Shown piece after piece: positions 1 to 6,644 of a stretch of DNA of 9,941 nt (within the stretch, counting starts at the first letter, position 1; each line of letters begins with the position of its first letter). The position numbers and the translations under genes were made by a program. The notes under the pieces were generated by a model. That model saw only the letters and a list, made by a program, of their open reading frames with translations. It was not told the origin of the DNA and ran no database searches. Origin of the DNA: Anaerolineae bacterium (lineage in GTDB: Bacteria; Chloroflexota; Anaerolineae; Aggregatilineales; Phototrophicaceae); assembly GCA_020848855.1 (NCBI GenBank), contig JADLHH010000332.1, positions 1-9,941 of the forward strand, in the 5' to 3' direction.

Positions 1-1177
1 CCAGATAATTCAGCACCGCCGCATCGTCGGTCAGGTACGGCTGGAGAATCTGCGCCATTTCGCGGACGGGCTGCGGGTAGAAATCCTGAATGACCTTGCC
101 CATCGCTGGGTCGCGGCTGAGCAGCACGCCAGGCGCGACCCACAAGATGAGCAGGATGGCAGCCGGGACTCGCCGGCGGTGCAGCGTAGCGACCCCCAGC
201 CCGCCGATCATCGCCAGAAATGGCTGCACGGCGATTCCGTAGCGCGGCTCGCTCAGGCGGGTGACGGCGTAGGCGGCGAGCGTGATCGGTGTGAGCAGGA
301 GCAGCATCGCCCACAGGAAGCCGCTGCCACGCCGCCGAACGCTGAATAGGGCAAACAGCCCGAACAGCGGGACGGCGGCGTTGCTGAAGGCATAGAGCGT
401 GCGCGTCACGATCTCCGCGAGCGATTGCACATCGACCGGGGCGCGGACGGCGTCGCGGGTGGCGGCAGCCGCGCCGATTAGCACATTGAGCCAGGGGAAG
501 AACAGGATCAACGGGATTGCCAGCGCGACCGATGCGGCGATCCACCCGCTACGGCTGGCGCGGCTGGCTTGCCGCGCCACATGCCACACGCCAATCGCGC
601 CCAAGACGACGAACGCGACCGGGTGCAGGTAGATCAGTAGCGTGCCGCTGAGCGCGACGGCGGCGTAGCTCAGCCAGCCGCGATTCGGGCGTGCCGCGAC
701 CCGCCAGTAGGCGTAGAACAGCGCGACCGAGCAGGCAAGATAGAGCGTGTAGCCGCGCAGTTCGTGCGTGAAGTACAGGAACATCGAGCTTGCGCCGAGC
801 ATCGCAGCGGCGGCGAGCGCGGCGAGCGCATCGCGGGTCAGGGTGTGAGCGAAGCGATACGTGAGCGCGACCGCGACCAGCCCGCCGAACAGGCTGAGCG
901 CCCGCCCCGCCAGTTCCGTCCAGCCGACGAGGTTGCCCCATGCTGAAAGAATCAATGGGTAGCCCGGAGTCTGCCAGGGATCGTCGGCGACGACGCGATC
1001 CCAGATTTGCGCGGGCGCGAGCGGCTCGGTGAAAGCGGCGGCGCCAGCGTTATAGAGCGACCACCATTCGTCGTACCAGATGCCGTCGGCGTTCAGGTTC
1101 CACGCACCGACCGCCGCGACCAGCAGCAGAACCGCGATCACCGGCAGCCAGCGATGCTCAGCCAATTGCCGCGTCAT
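1..1177 (-). CDS. Membrane glycosyltransferase, GT39/ArnT-like (5' part, truncated by window edge)
   Basis: This open frame is not closed inside the window: the first 392 codons are present and the C-terminus lies beyond base 1. The product is a polytopic membrane protein. After a first membrane segment (about residues 11-29) comes an extracytoplasmic loop with GIWYDEWWSLY (D36, E37), the acidic pair used by GT39/GT83 (PMT/ArnT-like) enzymes that transfer sugars from polyprenyl-phosphate donors. Further family-like features are PGYPLIL near 71-77 and HELRGYTLYLAC near 138-149 (the R-x-Y motif), followed by repeated hydrophobic segments. Family members usually have 450-700 residues. The start is ATG at 1177, because an in-frame TGA lies eight codons upstream with no other start between. 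No clear Shine-Dalgarno is seen. Acceptor and sugar cannot be told. It is transcribed away from the cohesin-dockerin operon. Confidence 0.85.
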   Translation of the reverse strand, partial: MTRQLAEHRWLPVIAVLLLVAAVGAWNLNADGIWYDEWWSLYNAGAAAFTEPLAPAQIWDRVVADDPWQTPGYPLILSAWGNLVGWTELAGRALSLFGGLVAVALTYRFAHTLTRDALAALAAAAMLGASSMFLYFTHELRGYTLYLACSVALFYAYWRVAARPNRGWLSYAAVALSGTLLIYLHPVAFVVLGAIGVWHVARQASRASRSGWIAASVALAIPLILFFPWLNVLIGAAAATRDAVRAPVDVQSLAEIVTRTLYAFSNAAVPLFGLFALFSVRRRGSGFLWAMLLLLTPITLAAYAVTRLSEPRYGIAVQPFLAMIGGLGVATLHRRRVPAAILLILWVAPGVLLSRDPAMGKVIQDFYPQPVREMAQILQPYLTDDAAVLNYL

Positions 1178-1291
1178 GAATTTGCCATCGACCCGATTTC
1201 ACTGCGCGCCCATCTCACCGGCAAGCCAAATCCTATCTCTACAGCCGTCGATCTGCCCCCGCGCTGAACCGCCCCGTCCGTGCGGCGCGTC

Positions 1292-1307
1292 CCGGCACAT
1301 GTGCCGG
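1292..1307. repeat. Perfect 16-bp palindrome, possible operator
   Basis: CCGGCACATGTGCCGG reads identically on both strands, with no spacer. It lies 115 bases upstream of the glycosyltransferase start and about 15 bases downstream of a TACAAT box on the minus strand (1327-1322). That position would suit a dimeric repressor acting on the glycosyltransferase. No regulator gene is visible in the window, so function is inference. Confidence 0.4.
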
Positions 1308-1321
1308 AATTCACCGTTCGA

Positions 1322-1327
1322 ATTGTA
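1322..1327 (-). promoter_or_regulatory. Possible -10 box for the glycosyltransferase
   Basis: On the minus strand this reads TACAAT. With a 17-base spacer the upstream hexamer is TTCTGC, a poor -35 match. It is one of the better minus-strand candidates I found upstream of the start at 1177, but its support is weak. Confidence 0.25.
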
Positions 1328-1338
1328 CCGTAATGCAG

Positions 1339-1369
1339 CCGGGGGCAGAAGATGCGCGGCATCCCCCGG
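1339..1369. repeat. Nested GC-rich inverted repeat (hairpin)
   Basis: The outer arms CCGGGG (1339-1344) and CCCCGG (1364-1369) enclose a second perfect stem, GATGC (1351-1355) with GCATC (1359-1363) around a GCG loop. A six-base bulge sits on the 5' side. On the plus strand the structure is followed by TTTACATTATT, giving it a terminator-like look, but no plus-strand gene ends here. It may insulate the two divergent units from antisense transcription or be a protein-binding or RNA leader element. Confidence 0.4.
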
Positions 1370-1462
1370 TTTACATTATTAAATTGGTTGAACATGTTGT
1401 AAGGCGTGTTGATCAATAGATTTCGCATTGAGATAAGAAACCGTTTGTTTATAAGACCCGAA

Positions 1463-1482
1463 TATTGCTGTTACGTGCAATA
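1463..1482. promoter_or_regulatory. TATTGC-N8-GCAATA dyad, candidate regulator site of the operon
   Basis: Two perfect 6-base inverted arms lie at 1463-1468 and 1477-1482. The right arm occupies the -35 position relative to the TATAAT at 1500-1505 (17-base spacing), where no TTGACA-like hexamer exists. This arrangement suits an activator or repressor that replaces or covers the -35 element. No DNA-binding gene is encoded nearby. Confidence 0.35.
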
Positions 1483-1499
1483 AGATTTGTCTAACTTTG

Positions 1500-1505
1500 T
1501 ATAAT
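1500..1505 (+). promoter_or_regulatory. Probable -10 box (TATAAT) of the cohesin-dockerin operon
   Basis: An exact TATAAT consensus lies in the AT-rich stretch 114 bases before the first operon start codon. The expected -35 position carries GCAATA, part of a dyad, so the promoter may depend on a regulator. A second, weaker candidate is TATGATAAT at 1533-1541. A start near 1512 would leave a leader of roughly 107 bases. Confidence 0.4.
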
Positions 1506-1587
1506 TTTTCACAATTTAACTCCTTAATTGGCTATGATAATAGAAGGCTTGTGCTTATTTTCACTTATGCAAAGCCTGAACTCAAAT

Positions 1588-1607
1588 ATTTGCCTTGATT
1601 TGCCTTA
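1588..1607 (+). repeat. 10-base tandem repeat ahead of the ribosome binding site
   Basis: ATTTGCCTT occurs twice with a period of 10 bases (1588-1596 and 1598-1606). The second copy runs directly into the AGGAG Shine-Dalgarno at 1607-1611. One helical turn between copies could place a DNA-binding protein on one face, or the repeat could be incidental. Confidence 0.3.
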
Positions 1608-1618
1608 GGAGATTCATC

Positions 1619-2644
1619 ATGAAACACAAATTTCTAATCGTAGCGCCGATGTTACTGGTGCTGCTGCTACTGAGCGTCTCGGCGGTGGGGGCGCAGGGAT
1701 CCGTCGGGAGCTGCGGCATCTATGCGGACAAAACTAGTTTAGCGGAGGGAGAAACCGTCCAATTTGATATCGGTTGCCTCTTCGGTGGCATAGTAGACCT
1801 CTATGCCTTCCAGTTCGGCACAACCGCGACCGGTCCCATTCACACCGTCGGCGGTGCCACTCAATATATGACGGGGCAGAATTGGTTTGATACCGGGTAC
1901 CATGGCGGCATTGAGCCTTTCACGGCGGACAACAAGCTCACCAACTTTGCATCTTCGAGCATGGCTGATATCGGAGTCACTACTCCTGATGAAACTATCC
2001 TCTTCGGCTCGATCGAATACACTCCCAATCACGTAGAAGGAGATACCACAGCTACGCTCAGCTTCCTCTCCTATAACTCCCTGAAGTTGGGCGACCACTG
2101 GGGTGCGAGCATCACTCCTTCGTCGTTAACCAGTTCGGTCACAGTCAACATTATCGATATGTGGTCGCTCCGCCTGACAGTGAAATCCGACGGTCATGAA
2201 ATGTCAAAGTTGAGCACCGTTCAGGCAACAGTTGACTCACTGCCCCCGATGTCACAGGCGACAGCGTGGGCACCGCCGGGTGGCGAACCCAGCGTAGCGT
2301 TCAACTTCGAGGATAAGTTAGTTGCCGGAAGCACACCCTCATTGTTGGTGAGTATGAGGAGTCACCTTTCCTGCTTTTCACCTGCGCTAACTTTGGGTGG
2401 GTCCGTCACTACCGGGACGATCACGCTATTCGCGGGTGAAGTGGCAGCACCGGTGCTTGAGGCGACTCCGACGATTGATATGGTGGACATAGTCAGGCTT
2501 GGGGACATGATAGCCGGGATAGTCGTTTTTAACCCGAATAAACCCACAGAGGATGTTAACGGTAGCGGTTCGGTCAACATCTTCGACCTGATCCATGCGT
2601 CGCGTAACTACGGCACGCAGCAGGGCGCGTGCGTAGTGGGATAG
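1619..2644 (+). CDS. Secreted cohesin-like/dockerin protein, first gene of operon
   Basis: The 341-residue product has a signal peptide (residues 1-25, ending VGA-Q). A cohesin-like beta-sandwich follows at about 28-185, opening with the G-E-T-V-Q-F pattern typical of cohesins, then a second beta-rich segment (about 190-270). The C-terminal dockerin has a good calcium loop, DVNGSGSVNIFD (312-323), followed by LIHASRNYG. The first loop is degenerate: only IDMVDIVRLG around 286-295 remains recognisable, without the leading D-x-N-x-D. C252 and C338 flank the dockerin. The start is ATG 1619, preceded by AGGAG seven bases away, rather than the in-frame TTG at 1595. Carrying both a cohesin-like and a dockerin module, it could be an adaptor in a surface assembly. 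Its DNA looks less GC-rich than the neighbouring genes. The cohesin call rests on pattern only. Confidence 0.75.
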   Translation: MKHKFLIVAPMLLVLLLLSVSAVGAQGSVGSCGIYADKTSLAEGETVQFDIGCLFGGIVDLYAFQFGTTATGPIHTVGGATQYMTGQNWFDTGYHGGIEPFTADNKLTNFASSSMADIGVTTPDETILFGSIEYTPNHVEGDTTATLSFLSYNSLKLGDHWGASITPSSLTSSVTVNIIDMWSLRLTVKSDGHEMSKLSTVQATVDSLPPMSQATAWAPPGGEPSVAFNFEDKLVAGSTPSLLVSMRSHLSCFSPALTLGGSVTTGTITLFAGEVAAPVLEATPTIDMVDIVRLGDMIAGIVVFNPNKPTEDVNGSGSVNIFDLIHASRNYGTQQGACVVG

Positions 2645-2659
2645 AGTTGTGAAACGACT

Positions 2660-2687
2660 GAGGCGGGTGGGAACGCCTACCCGCCTC
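2660..2687 (+). terminator. Intercistronic hairpin (attenuator, partial terminator or RNA-stability element)
   Basis: A perfect 9-base stem, GAGGCGGGT (2660-2668) with ACCCGCCTC (2679-2687), closes a 10-base loop in the 58-base gap between the first and second operon genes. AGGCG/CGCCT (2661-2665, 2674-2678) could form a competing smaller fold. No T-tract follows, so it is not a standard intrinsic terminator. It lies just 5' of the Shine-Dalgarno of the second gene and could set the expression ratio of adaptor to anchor. Confidence 0.5.
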
Positions 2688-2702
2688 CTGCAAGGAACGA
2701 AA

Positions 2703-3419
2703 ATGCTCTTATTCAAGCGTCTATCTGCAATCATTCTCGCATTGCTGCTAGCGGCGCCGCTTCTGGCGCAAAGCGCCGATCCGTCGGTCGAAGTCGTCCT
2801 CAGTACTAATCAGGCGCAGAAGGGTGAGACCATCTACGCCGACGTGCTCATTCACAATGGTCAATCCGTTCACGGAGCCGACGTTGGCATTACCACGGAC
2901 GAATGCCTTCGGGTGATCGAGCGACAACCCGGCAATTATCTCCCATCTACTGGGGAAGAAGGCGGGTTTTCGCCGTTAGCGGAACTGAGTGATCATGCTA
3001 CGCGCTTCGCCGTCGCCATCATCGACCGGTCGCGGATAGCCAGCGGCGACGGTGTGTTCTACCGCGTCAAGCTGGAAGTGATTTGCGAGGTTGCGACACC
3101 TGAAGTGAAGGTGACCTTCGCGCAGCTAGTCTCTCCAGTCGATCCGAATGACGCAGGCGGCGATCTGCGTAGCTTTAAACCAGAAAATGGGAACCTGAGC
3201 GCGGTCAGCGACACCCTGACGGTACAGCCGGGCGCGATTGTGGCTGAAGCGGTTGCGGTTCCGACGCTCATACCGCTCGCGGATGCTGTCGCTGCGGCTG
3301 CGACGCCCGCCATCAGCCAGAATACGATCCTGATCGCCGCGCTGGTGGTCATGGCGCTGTGCGTCGTCGGCATCGTCGCGCTGCTGCTGGTGTACCGCCG
3401 GCAGCGCGTGGCGCGCTAG
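2703..3419 (+). CDS. Membrane-anchored cohesin-like protein
   Basis: The 238-residue product has a signal peptide (1-22, ending LLA-QS) and one extracellular beta-sandwich at about 27-177. The sandwich starts VEVVLSTNQAQKGETIYADV and includes a DGVFYRVKLEV strand, matching the cohesin pattern. An Ala/Pro/Val-rich linker (about 180-206) and one C-terminal membrane segment (about 208-230) follow, ending in the basic tail YRRQRVAR. The topology is therefore outside domain, single span, short cytoplasmic tail. Unlike its neighbours it has no dockerin, so it is the natural cell-surface anchor for the dockerin-bearing products on either side. The start is ATG 2703, with AAGGA (2692-2696) six bases upstream. 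An upstream in-frame GTG at 2649 would put the hairpin inside the gene and is disfavoured. It ends nine bases before the next gene. Confidence 0.75.
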   Translation: MLLFKRLSAIILALLLAAPLLAQSADPSVEVVLSTNQAQKGETIYADVLIHNGQSVHGADVGITTDECLRVIERQPGNYLPSTGEEGGFSPLAELSDHATRFAVAIIDRSRIASGDGVFYRVKLEVICEVATPEVKVTFAQLVSPVDPNDAGGDLRSFKPENGNLSAVSDTLTVQPGAIVAEAVAVPTLIPLADAVAAAATPAISQNTILIAALVVMALCVVGIVALLLVYRRQRVAR

Positions 3420-3428
3420 CCACCGATC

Positions 3429-4328
3429 ATGAAACGCGCCGCCCTGCTCGCGCTGCTCATCACCACCGCGCTCACCAGCGGGATGCTGGAGGGGCAGGCG
3501 GCGCGCGTCTCGCTCTCGTTTACCACCAACGTGCTGGATGTCGGCACGCCCACAGTCATCGACCTCCTGATCGACTGTCAGGCAGAGTCGTGCGCGGCTG
3601 CCGACATCCGCGTGCGCTTCAACCCGGCGGCGCTGCGCGTCGATGCCATCGCGCTGGGCGACTTCCCCACGCAGACCGGCAGCAGCGTCTATCTGCTGGA
3701 GCATCAGGTGGATGCCGCCAGCGCCACCTTCACGCTGCGCTACGTCAGCCTCGACGATGGGCGTCCTGCCAGCGCGGGAACCGGCACGCTCGCCCACATC
3801 ACCGTCACGGCGCTCGCCGATGGCTTGACCGAGCTTCAGTTTGACCGGGCTTCGGTTGCCTCGCTGGATGGGCGGACGGTTTTCACACCGCAGACGGCTG
3901 TCGGGACGGTGCTGGTGCGCCCGGTTCAGCAGCGGCACACCCTGTCCGTGCGTACCGAAGCCGCCGCGCCGGATCAAATCTCGGTGATCGCGCCGGATGC
4001 CAGCGCCGTTGTCTCGCGGACGCGCGTCGGCGACACCCTGCTGGTCGAGACCAATCCGGCTTCCAGGCCCGGCGCAGAAGTCCTCATCGACGCGGCGGGG
4101 CATCTCGGCTGCACGACACCCGGCAGCGAAGATCGCAGCATTACGCTCCGCGCCGGAGATGTTAATAACGACGGTGTTATCGACCTTCGGGACGCGGACA
4201 TCATCGGCAGCGCTTTCGATGGTAATTCGGAGCCAGAAGCCGACGTGAATCATGACGGGGCGGTGGATATCTTCGACCTCATCCACGTCGGGCGAAATTG
4301 CGGGCTGAATTCGGGTGAGTGCGGATGA
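3429..4328 (+). CDS. Secreted cohesin-dockerin adaptor
   Basis: The 299-residue product has a signal peptide (1 to about 24, EGQA-AR) and a cohesin module (about 26-161). Cohesin-like strands include VSLSFTTNVLDVGTPTVI, IRVRFNPAALRV and GTGTLAHITVTAL. A second beta-rich segment follows (about 165-240), then a canonical two-loop dockerin: DVNNDGVIDLRD (244-255) and DVNHDGAVDIFD (272-283), with a full set of calcium ligands in both, followed by LIHVGRNCG. C228 and C298 bracket the dockerin. Combining cohesin and dockerin in one chain makes it an adaptor scaffoldin candidate, able in principle to link to the membrane-anchored cohesin or to copies of itself. It starts nine bases after the previous gene without a clear Shine-Dalgarno, suggesting translational coupling. 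Its second half is paralogous to that of the first operon gene. Confidence 0.8.
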   Translation: MKRAALLALLITTALTSGMLEGQAARVSLSFTTNVLDVGTPTVIDLLIDCQAESCAAADIRVRFNPAALRVDAIALGDFPTQTGSSVYLLEHQVDAASATFTLRYVSLDDGRPASAGTGTLAHITVTALADGLTELQFDRASVASLDGRTVFTPQTAVGTVLVRPVQQRHTLSVRTEAAAPDQISVIAPDASAVVSRTRVGDTLLVETNPASRPGAEVLIDAAGHLGCTTPGSEDRSITLRAGDVNNDGVIDLRDADIIGSAFDGNSEPEADVNHDGAVDIFDLIHVGRNCGLNSGECG

Positions 4329-5773
4329 TGCGGCTGGCGCTGGCTTTCCTGATGCTCTTTATCGCGCTGCCCGTGCTGGCGCAGAGCAGCGCCCCCGTCC
4401 GCATCGAAGCGGTGCTGGCGAGCATCAATCGCGATGATTCGGGCGATGCCTCGACCGAAGAAGCTGCCGCTTCTCCCGAAGTACTCCCCCCTGATCAGCC
4501 GACCGATATCCCAAACCCGACCAGCACCCCGTTGCCCGTGATGGTCGAGACTACCTTCCCGACAGCTACGCTGCCGCCAACCGAAACGATTCCCGTTCCG
4601 TCTCCCGGTGCAGATCAGCCGACGGACACGCCCGTGGAGTCGACCAGCACGCCGTCCATCGTACCAACGGTGACAACGATCCTGCCGACCGCTGCGCTGC
4701 TGTCCACAGACTCAGCGACCGGAGCGCCAACTGGTGAAGCTTTACAGTCCCTAACGCCAGAATCGTTCGCGTCCGCCATGCCGCCGACTGCGCTTCCGTA
4801 CCCGACGGTAGTACTCCCACCGTTGACCAGTATTCCGCTGGTTTTGCCAGCATCGGCATTCTTTGACGACGGGGCACACGATTGGTCGGCTTCGCCCGGC
4901 TGGTCGCTACAATCCCACGAAAATGGGTTGGCATGGGTGATGACCGGCTCCGGCAGCGGAATGCTTTTCTGGCAATCCCCGATTTCGCTGGTTGGCGCGG
5001 TCGCCCCGGTTACCCTCACGTTTCAGTCGTGGGTTTCCGGCAGTGGAGTCGCTGTCGTGCAGGTGAGTGTGGGTGGTCAGGACTGGCAGCCTATCGCGGT
5101 CGCGCCACCATCCGAAGGCTGGACGACGGTCAGCGTGGATTTAAGCCATTTCGTCGGCGGCGTGATATTCATCGGGTTTGCCTGGCAGGGCGCGAATGCC
5201 GATGCGTCCGGTCAATGGGCAATCGATTCTGTGCTCGTCGCAGCCAGCCCACCGACGGAGATCCCGCCCGTCCCGGTCAGCACCGAAATCGTCATCGAAC
5301 CGAGTCCCACCAGTGCGCTCATCGCAGCCGCAACAGCTACGAACACGGAAATTGCCGACACAGCCACGCCTCAGATCATCGAGACCATGCAGCCGACTGC
5401 CATCGTTTCCGAAACGGCTGATACTGAAAATGTGCCGGAGTCGACCGACGAGAAACCGGGCACTTTCGACGCAGCGACCGAAACGCCGACCGTGATACCC
5501 TCTACCGTCCCAACCGAAGAAGTGAGCGCCACCAGCACCGACACCGTTCAGCTTGCGGCAACGGAGCAAGCCGCGTCTGTGTTGATCGTGTGCGAACTGG
5601 ACATTGATGGCGACGGAGTCGTCACCGAAACGGATCTCGTGCAGATTGGTCGCGAAGCATTCGACACAGCCGCCGGCGAGCCATCAGTCTACGATCTGGA
5701 CGGCAATCAGCAGGTCGATATCGGCGATCTCCAGATCATGACAGGCTACCTGTTTGAGACGTGTTCGCGTTAG
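4325..5773 (+). CDS. Secreted Pro/Thr/Ser-rich protein with jelly-roll domain and dockerin
   Basis: The 482-residue product has a signal peptide (1-19, LPVLA-QSS) and a long Pro/Thr/Ser/Glu-rich linker (about 40-175) with TP-type repeats and a repeated DQPTD. A beta-sandwich at about 178-306 resembles MAM or immune-inhibitor-A-like jelly rolls: FFDDG at its start, VTLTFQSWV and VQVSVGGQDW inside, and WAIDSVLV at its end. A second linker (about 307-415) leads to a dockerin with loops DIDGDGVVTETD (426-437) and DLDGNQQVDIGD (457-468). C423 and C480 bracket it. ATG 4325 overlaps the previous stop (ATGA), so translation is coupled; ATG 4328 and GTG 4319 are alternatives. No catalytic motif is seen. 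It is most likely a binding or structural cargo carried by a cohesin, with long, possibly glycosylated stalks. Confidence 0.8.
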   Translation: MMRLALAFLMLFIALPVLAQSSAPVRIEAVLASINRDDSGDASTEEAAASPEVLPPDQPTDIPNPTSTPLPVMVETTFPTATLPPTETIPVPSPGADQPTDTPVESTSTPSIVPTVTTILPTAALLSTDSATGAPTGEALQSLTPESFASAMPPTALPYPTVVLPPLTSIPLVLPASAFFDDGAHDWSASPGWSLQSHENGLAWVMTGSGSGMLFWQSPISLVGAVAPVTLTFQSWVSGSGVAVVQVSVGGQDWQPIAVAPPSEGWTTVSVDLSHFVGGVIFIGFAWQGANADASGQWAIDSVLVAASPPTEIPPVPVSTEIVIEPSPTSALIAAATATNTEIADTATPQIIETMQPTAIVSETADTENVPESTDEKPGTFDAATETPTVIPSTVPTEEVSATSTDTVQLAATEQAASVLIVCELDIDGDGVVTETDLVQIGREAFDTAAGEPSVYDLDGNQQVDIGDLQIMTGYLFETCSR

Positions 5774-5808
5774 CGAAAAGCGAAGGGTTGCCCCAGCGCG
5801 TCTCAATC

Positions 5809-6576
5809 TTACTTCGCGCCCATGCGCATCCCCCCATCCAGCCGGATGACTGCCGCGTTGAGCATGGTGTTCTCGACGATTTGCTGCGCCAGCCGGGCGT
5901 ATTCCTCCGGCTTGCCCAGGCGCGGCGGGAACGGCACCTGCTGGCTGAGCGACTCACGCGCCGCTTCGGGAATCGACCCCATCATCGGCGTATCGAACAC
6001 CCCCGGCGCGATTGTGTTGACGCGGATGCCGTCGCGGGCGAGGTCGCGCGCCAGCGGCAGGGTCATGCCGACGATGCCGCCCTTCGACGCCGCATACGCC
6101 GCCTGACCGATTTGCCCGTCGAACGCGGCGACCGACGCCGTGTTGATGATCACCCCGCGCTCGCCTTCCGGGTTCGGCTCGTTGCGCGCCATTGACGCTG
6201 CCGCCAGCCGGATCACGTTGAATGTGCCGATCAGGTTGATGCGGACGACCGTCTCGAACACGTCGAACGGGTGTGGTCCGTTCTTGCTGGTGGTGCGCAG
6301 CGCCATCGCAATCCCGGCGCAGTTGACCAGAATTTGCAGCGAGCCGAAGCGTTCGTGCGTCGCGTTGATGGCGGCGCTGACATCTTCCTCGCTGGTAACG
6401 TCGGCGGTGACCGAGATAGCGCGTTCGCCTAACTGGGCAGCCAGTTCCAGCGCGCGCCCCTGATCGCGGTCGAGCACGACGACGTTCGCGCCGCCTTCGA
6501 TAAACCGCGATGCGGTCGCTGCGCCCAATCCAGACGCCGCGCCGGTGATTAGTGCGGTAGCTCCTCTGAGATCCAA
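5809..6576 (-). CDS. Short-chain dehydrogenase, 3-hydroxyacyl-CoA dehydrogenase type-2 (HSD10) like
   Basis: The 255-residue product is a complete classical SDR. It has the cofactor motif TGAASGLG (11-18), an Asp at 36 after the second strand that favours NAD(H), NCAG (85-88), and the catalytic set N114, S148, Y161 and K165 (YAASK). The C-terminal part, with [14 protein letters not shown] and a closing [10 protein letters not shown], is characteristic of the HSD10 group, which oxidises 3-hydroxyacyl-CoA to 3-ketoacyl-CoA in fatty acid or branched-chain amino acid breakdown. The length is normal for the family. The start codon is TTG at 6576, supported by AGGAGA (6590-6585) eight bases upstream and by the usual position of the first strand. 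It lies 68 bases after the DinB-like gene and converges with the cohesin-dockerin operon, 35 bases between stops. Substrate is inferred from family likeness only. Confidence 0.9.
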   Translation of the reverse strand: MDLRGATALITGAASGLGAATASRFIEGGANVVVLDRDQGRALELAAQLGERAISVTADVTSEEDVSAAINATHERFGSLQILVNCAGIAMALRTTSKNGPHPFDVFETVVRINLIGTFNVIRLAAASMARNEPNPEGERGVIINTASVAAFDGQIGQAAYAASKGGIVGMTLPLARDLARDGIRVNTIAPGVFDTPMMGSIPEAARESLSQQVPFPPRLGKPEEYARLAQQIVENTMLNAAVIRLDGGMRMGAK

Positions 6577-6598
6577 AGCCGGTTTCTCCTGAACAAAC

Positions 6599-6619
6599 CT
6601 GCCGAACCTTATTTGGCAG
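6599..6619 (-). terminator. Small hairpin between DinB-like and dehydrogenase genes
   Basis: CTGCC (6599-6603) pairs with GGCAG (6615-6619). On the minus strand the hairpin is followed by GTTTGTTC. The stem is only five base pairs plus two beyond a mismatch, and the T-tract is interrupted, so at best it is a weak terminator of the DinB-like gene. It sits just before the dehydrogenase ribosome binding site. Confidence 0.25.
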
Positions 6620-6644
6620 TTATTCTAACAGGAGTCGTAGTGCG

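Larger units (their letters stand above)
1178..1618. promoter_or_regulatory. Divergent intergenic region between glycosyltransferase and cohesin-dockerin operon
   Basis: This 441-base stretch has no credible gene. Short frames across it lack Shine-Dalgarno sequences and recognisable protein sequence. The half next to the glycosyltransferase (1178-1370) is GC-rich and holds a palindrome and a nested hairpin. The half next to the operon (1370-1618) is markedly AT-rich and holds a TATAAT box, a dyad and the ribosome binding site of the first operon gene. It must carry the promoters for both divergent units. Confidence 0.7.

Noticed and set aside
549..941. 130-codon minus-strand frame
   Set aside because: It is in a different frame of the glycosyltransferase gene, whose own frame is open from 1177 to the window edge and gives a convincing membrane protein.
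2649..2702. Upstream GTG start for the membrane-anchored protein
   Set aside because: It would add a basic stretch before the signal peptide and include the hairpin in the coding region. ATG 2703 has a well-placed Shine-Dalgarno.
3126..4286. 386-codon open frame on the minus strand
   Set aside because: It is antisense to two operon genes with signal peptides, cohesin patterns and perfect calcium loops. Its translation is Arg/Gly/Asp-rich and low in structure, as expected for a mirror frame.
4319..4321. GTG start for the jelly-roll/dockerin protein
   Set aside because: ATG 4325 overlaps the previous stop in the usual ATGA coupling geometry and gives a cleaner signal peptide; GTG adds only two residues.
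1619..5773. Classical cellulosome gene cluster
   Set aside because: No glycoside hydrolase or recognisable carbohydrate-binding module is encoded here, so the name cellulosome is not supported by this window alone.
5764..5777. Hairpin TTCGC-GTTA-GCGAA at the end of the operon as terminator
   Set aside because: The stem is only five base pairs, overlaps the stop codon and has no T-tract after it. The 35-base convergent gap shows no convincing terminator on either strand.
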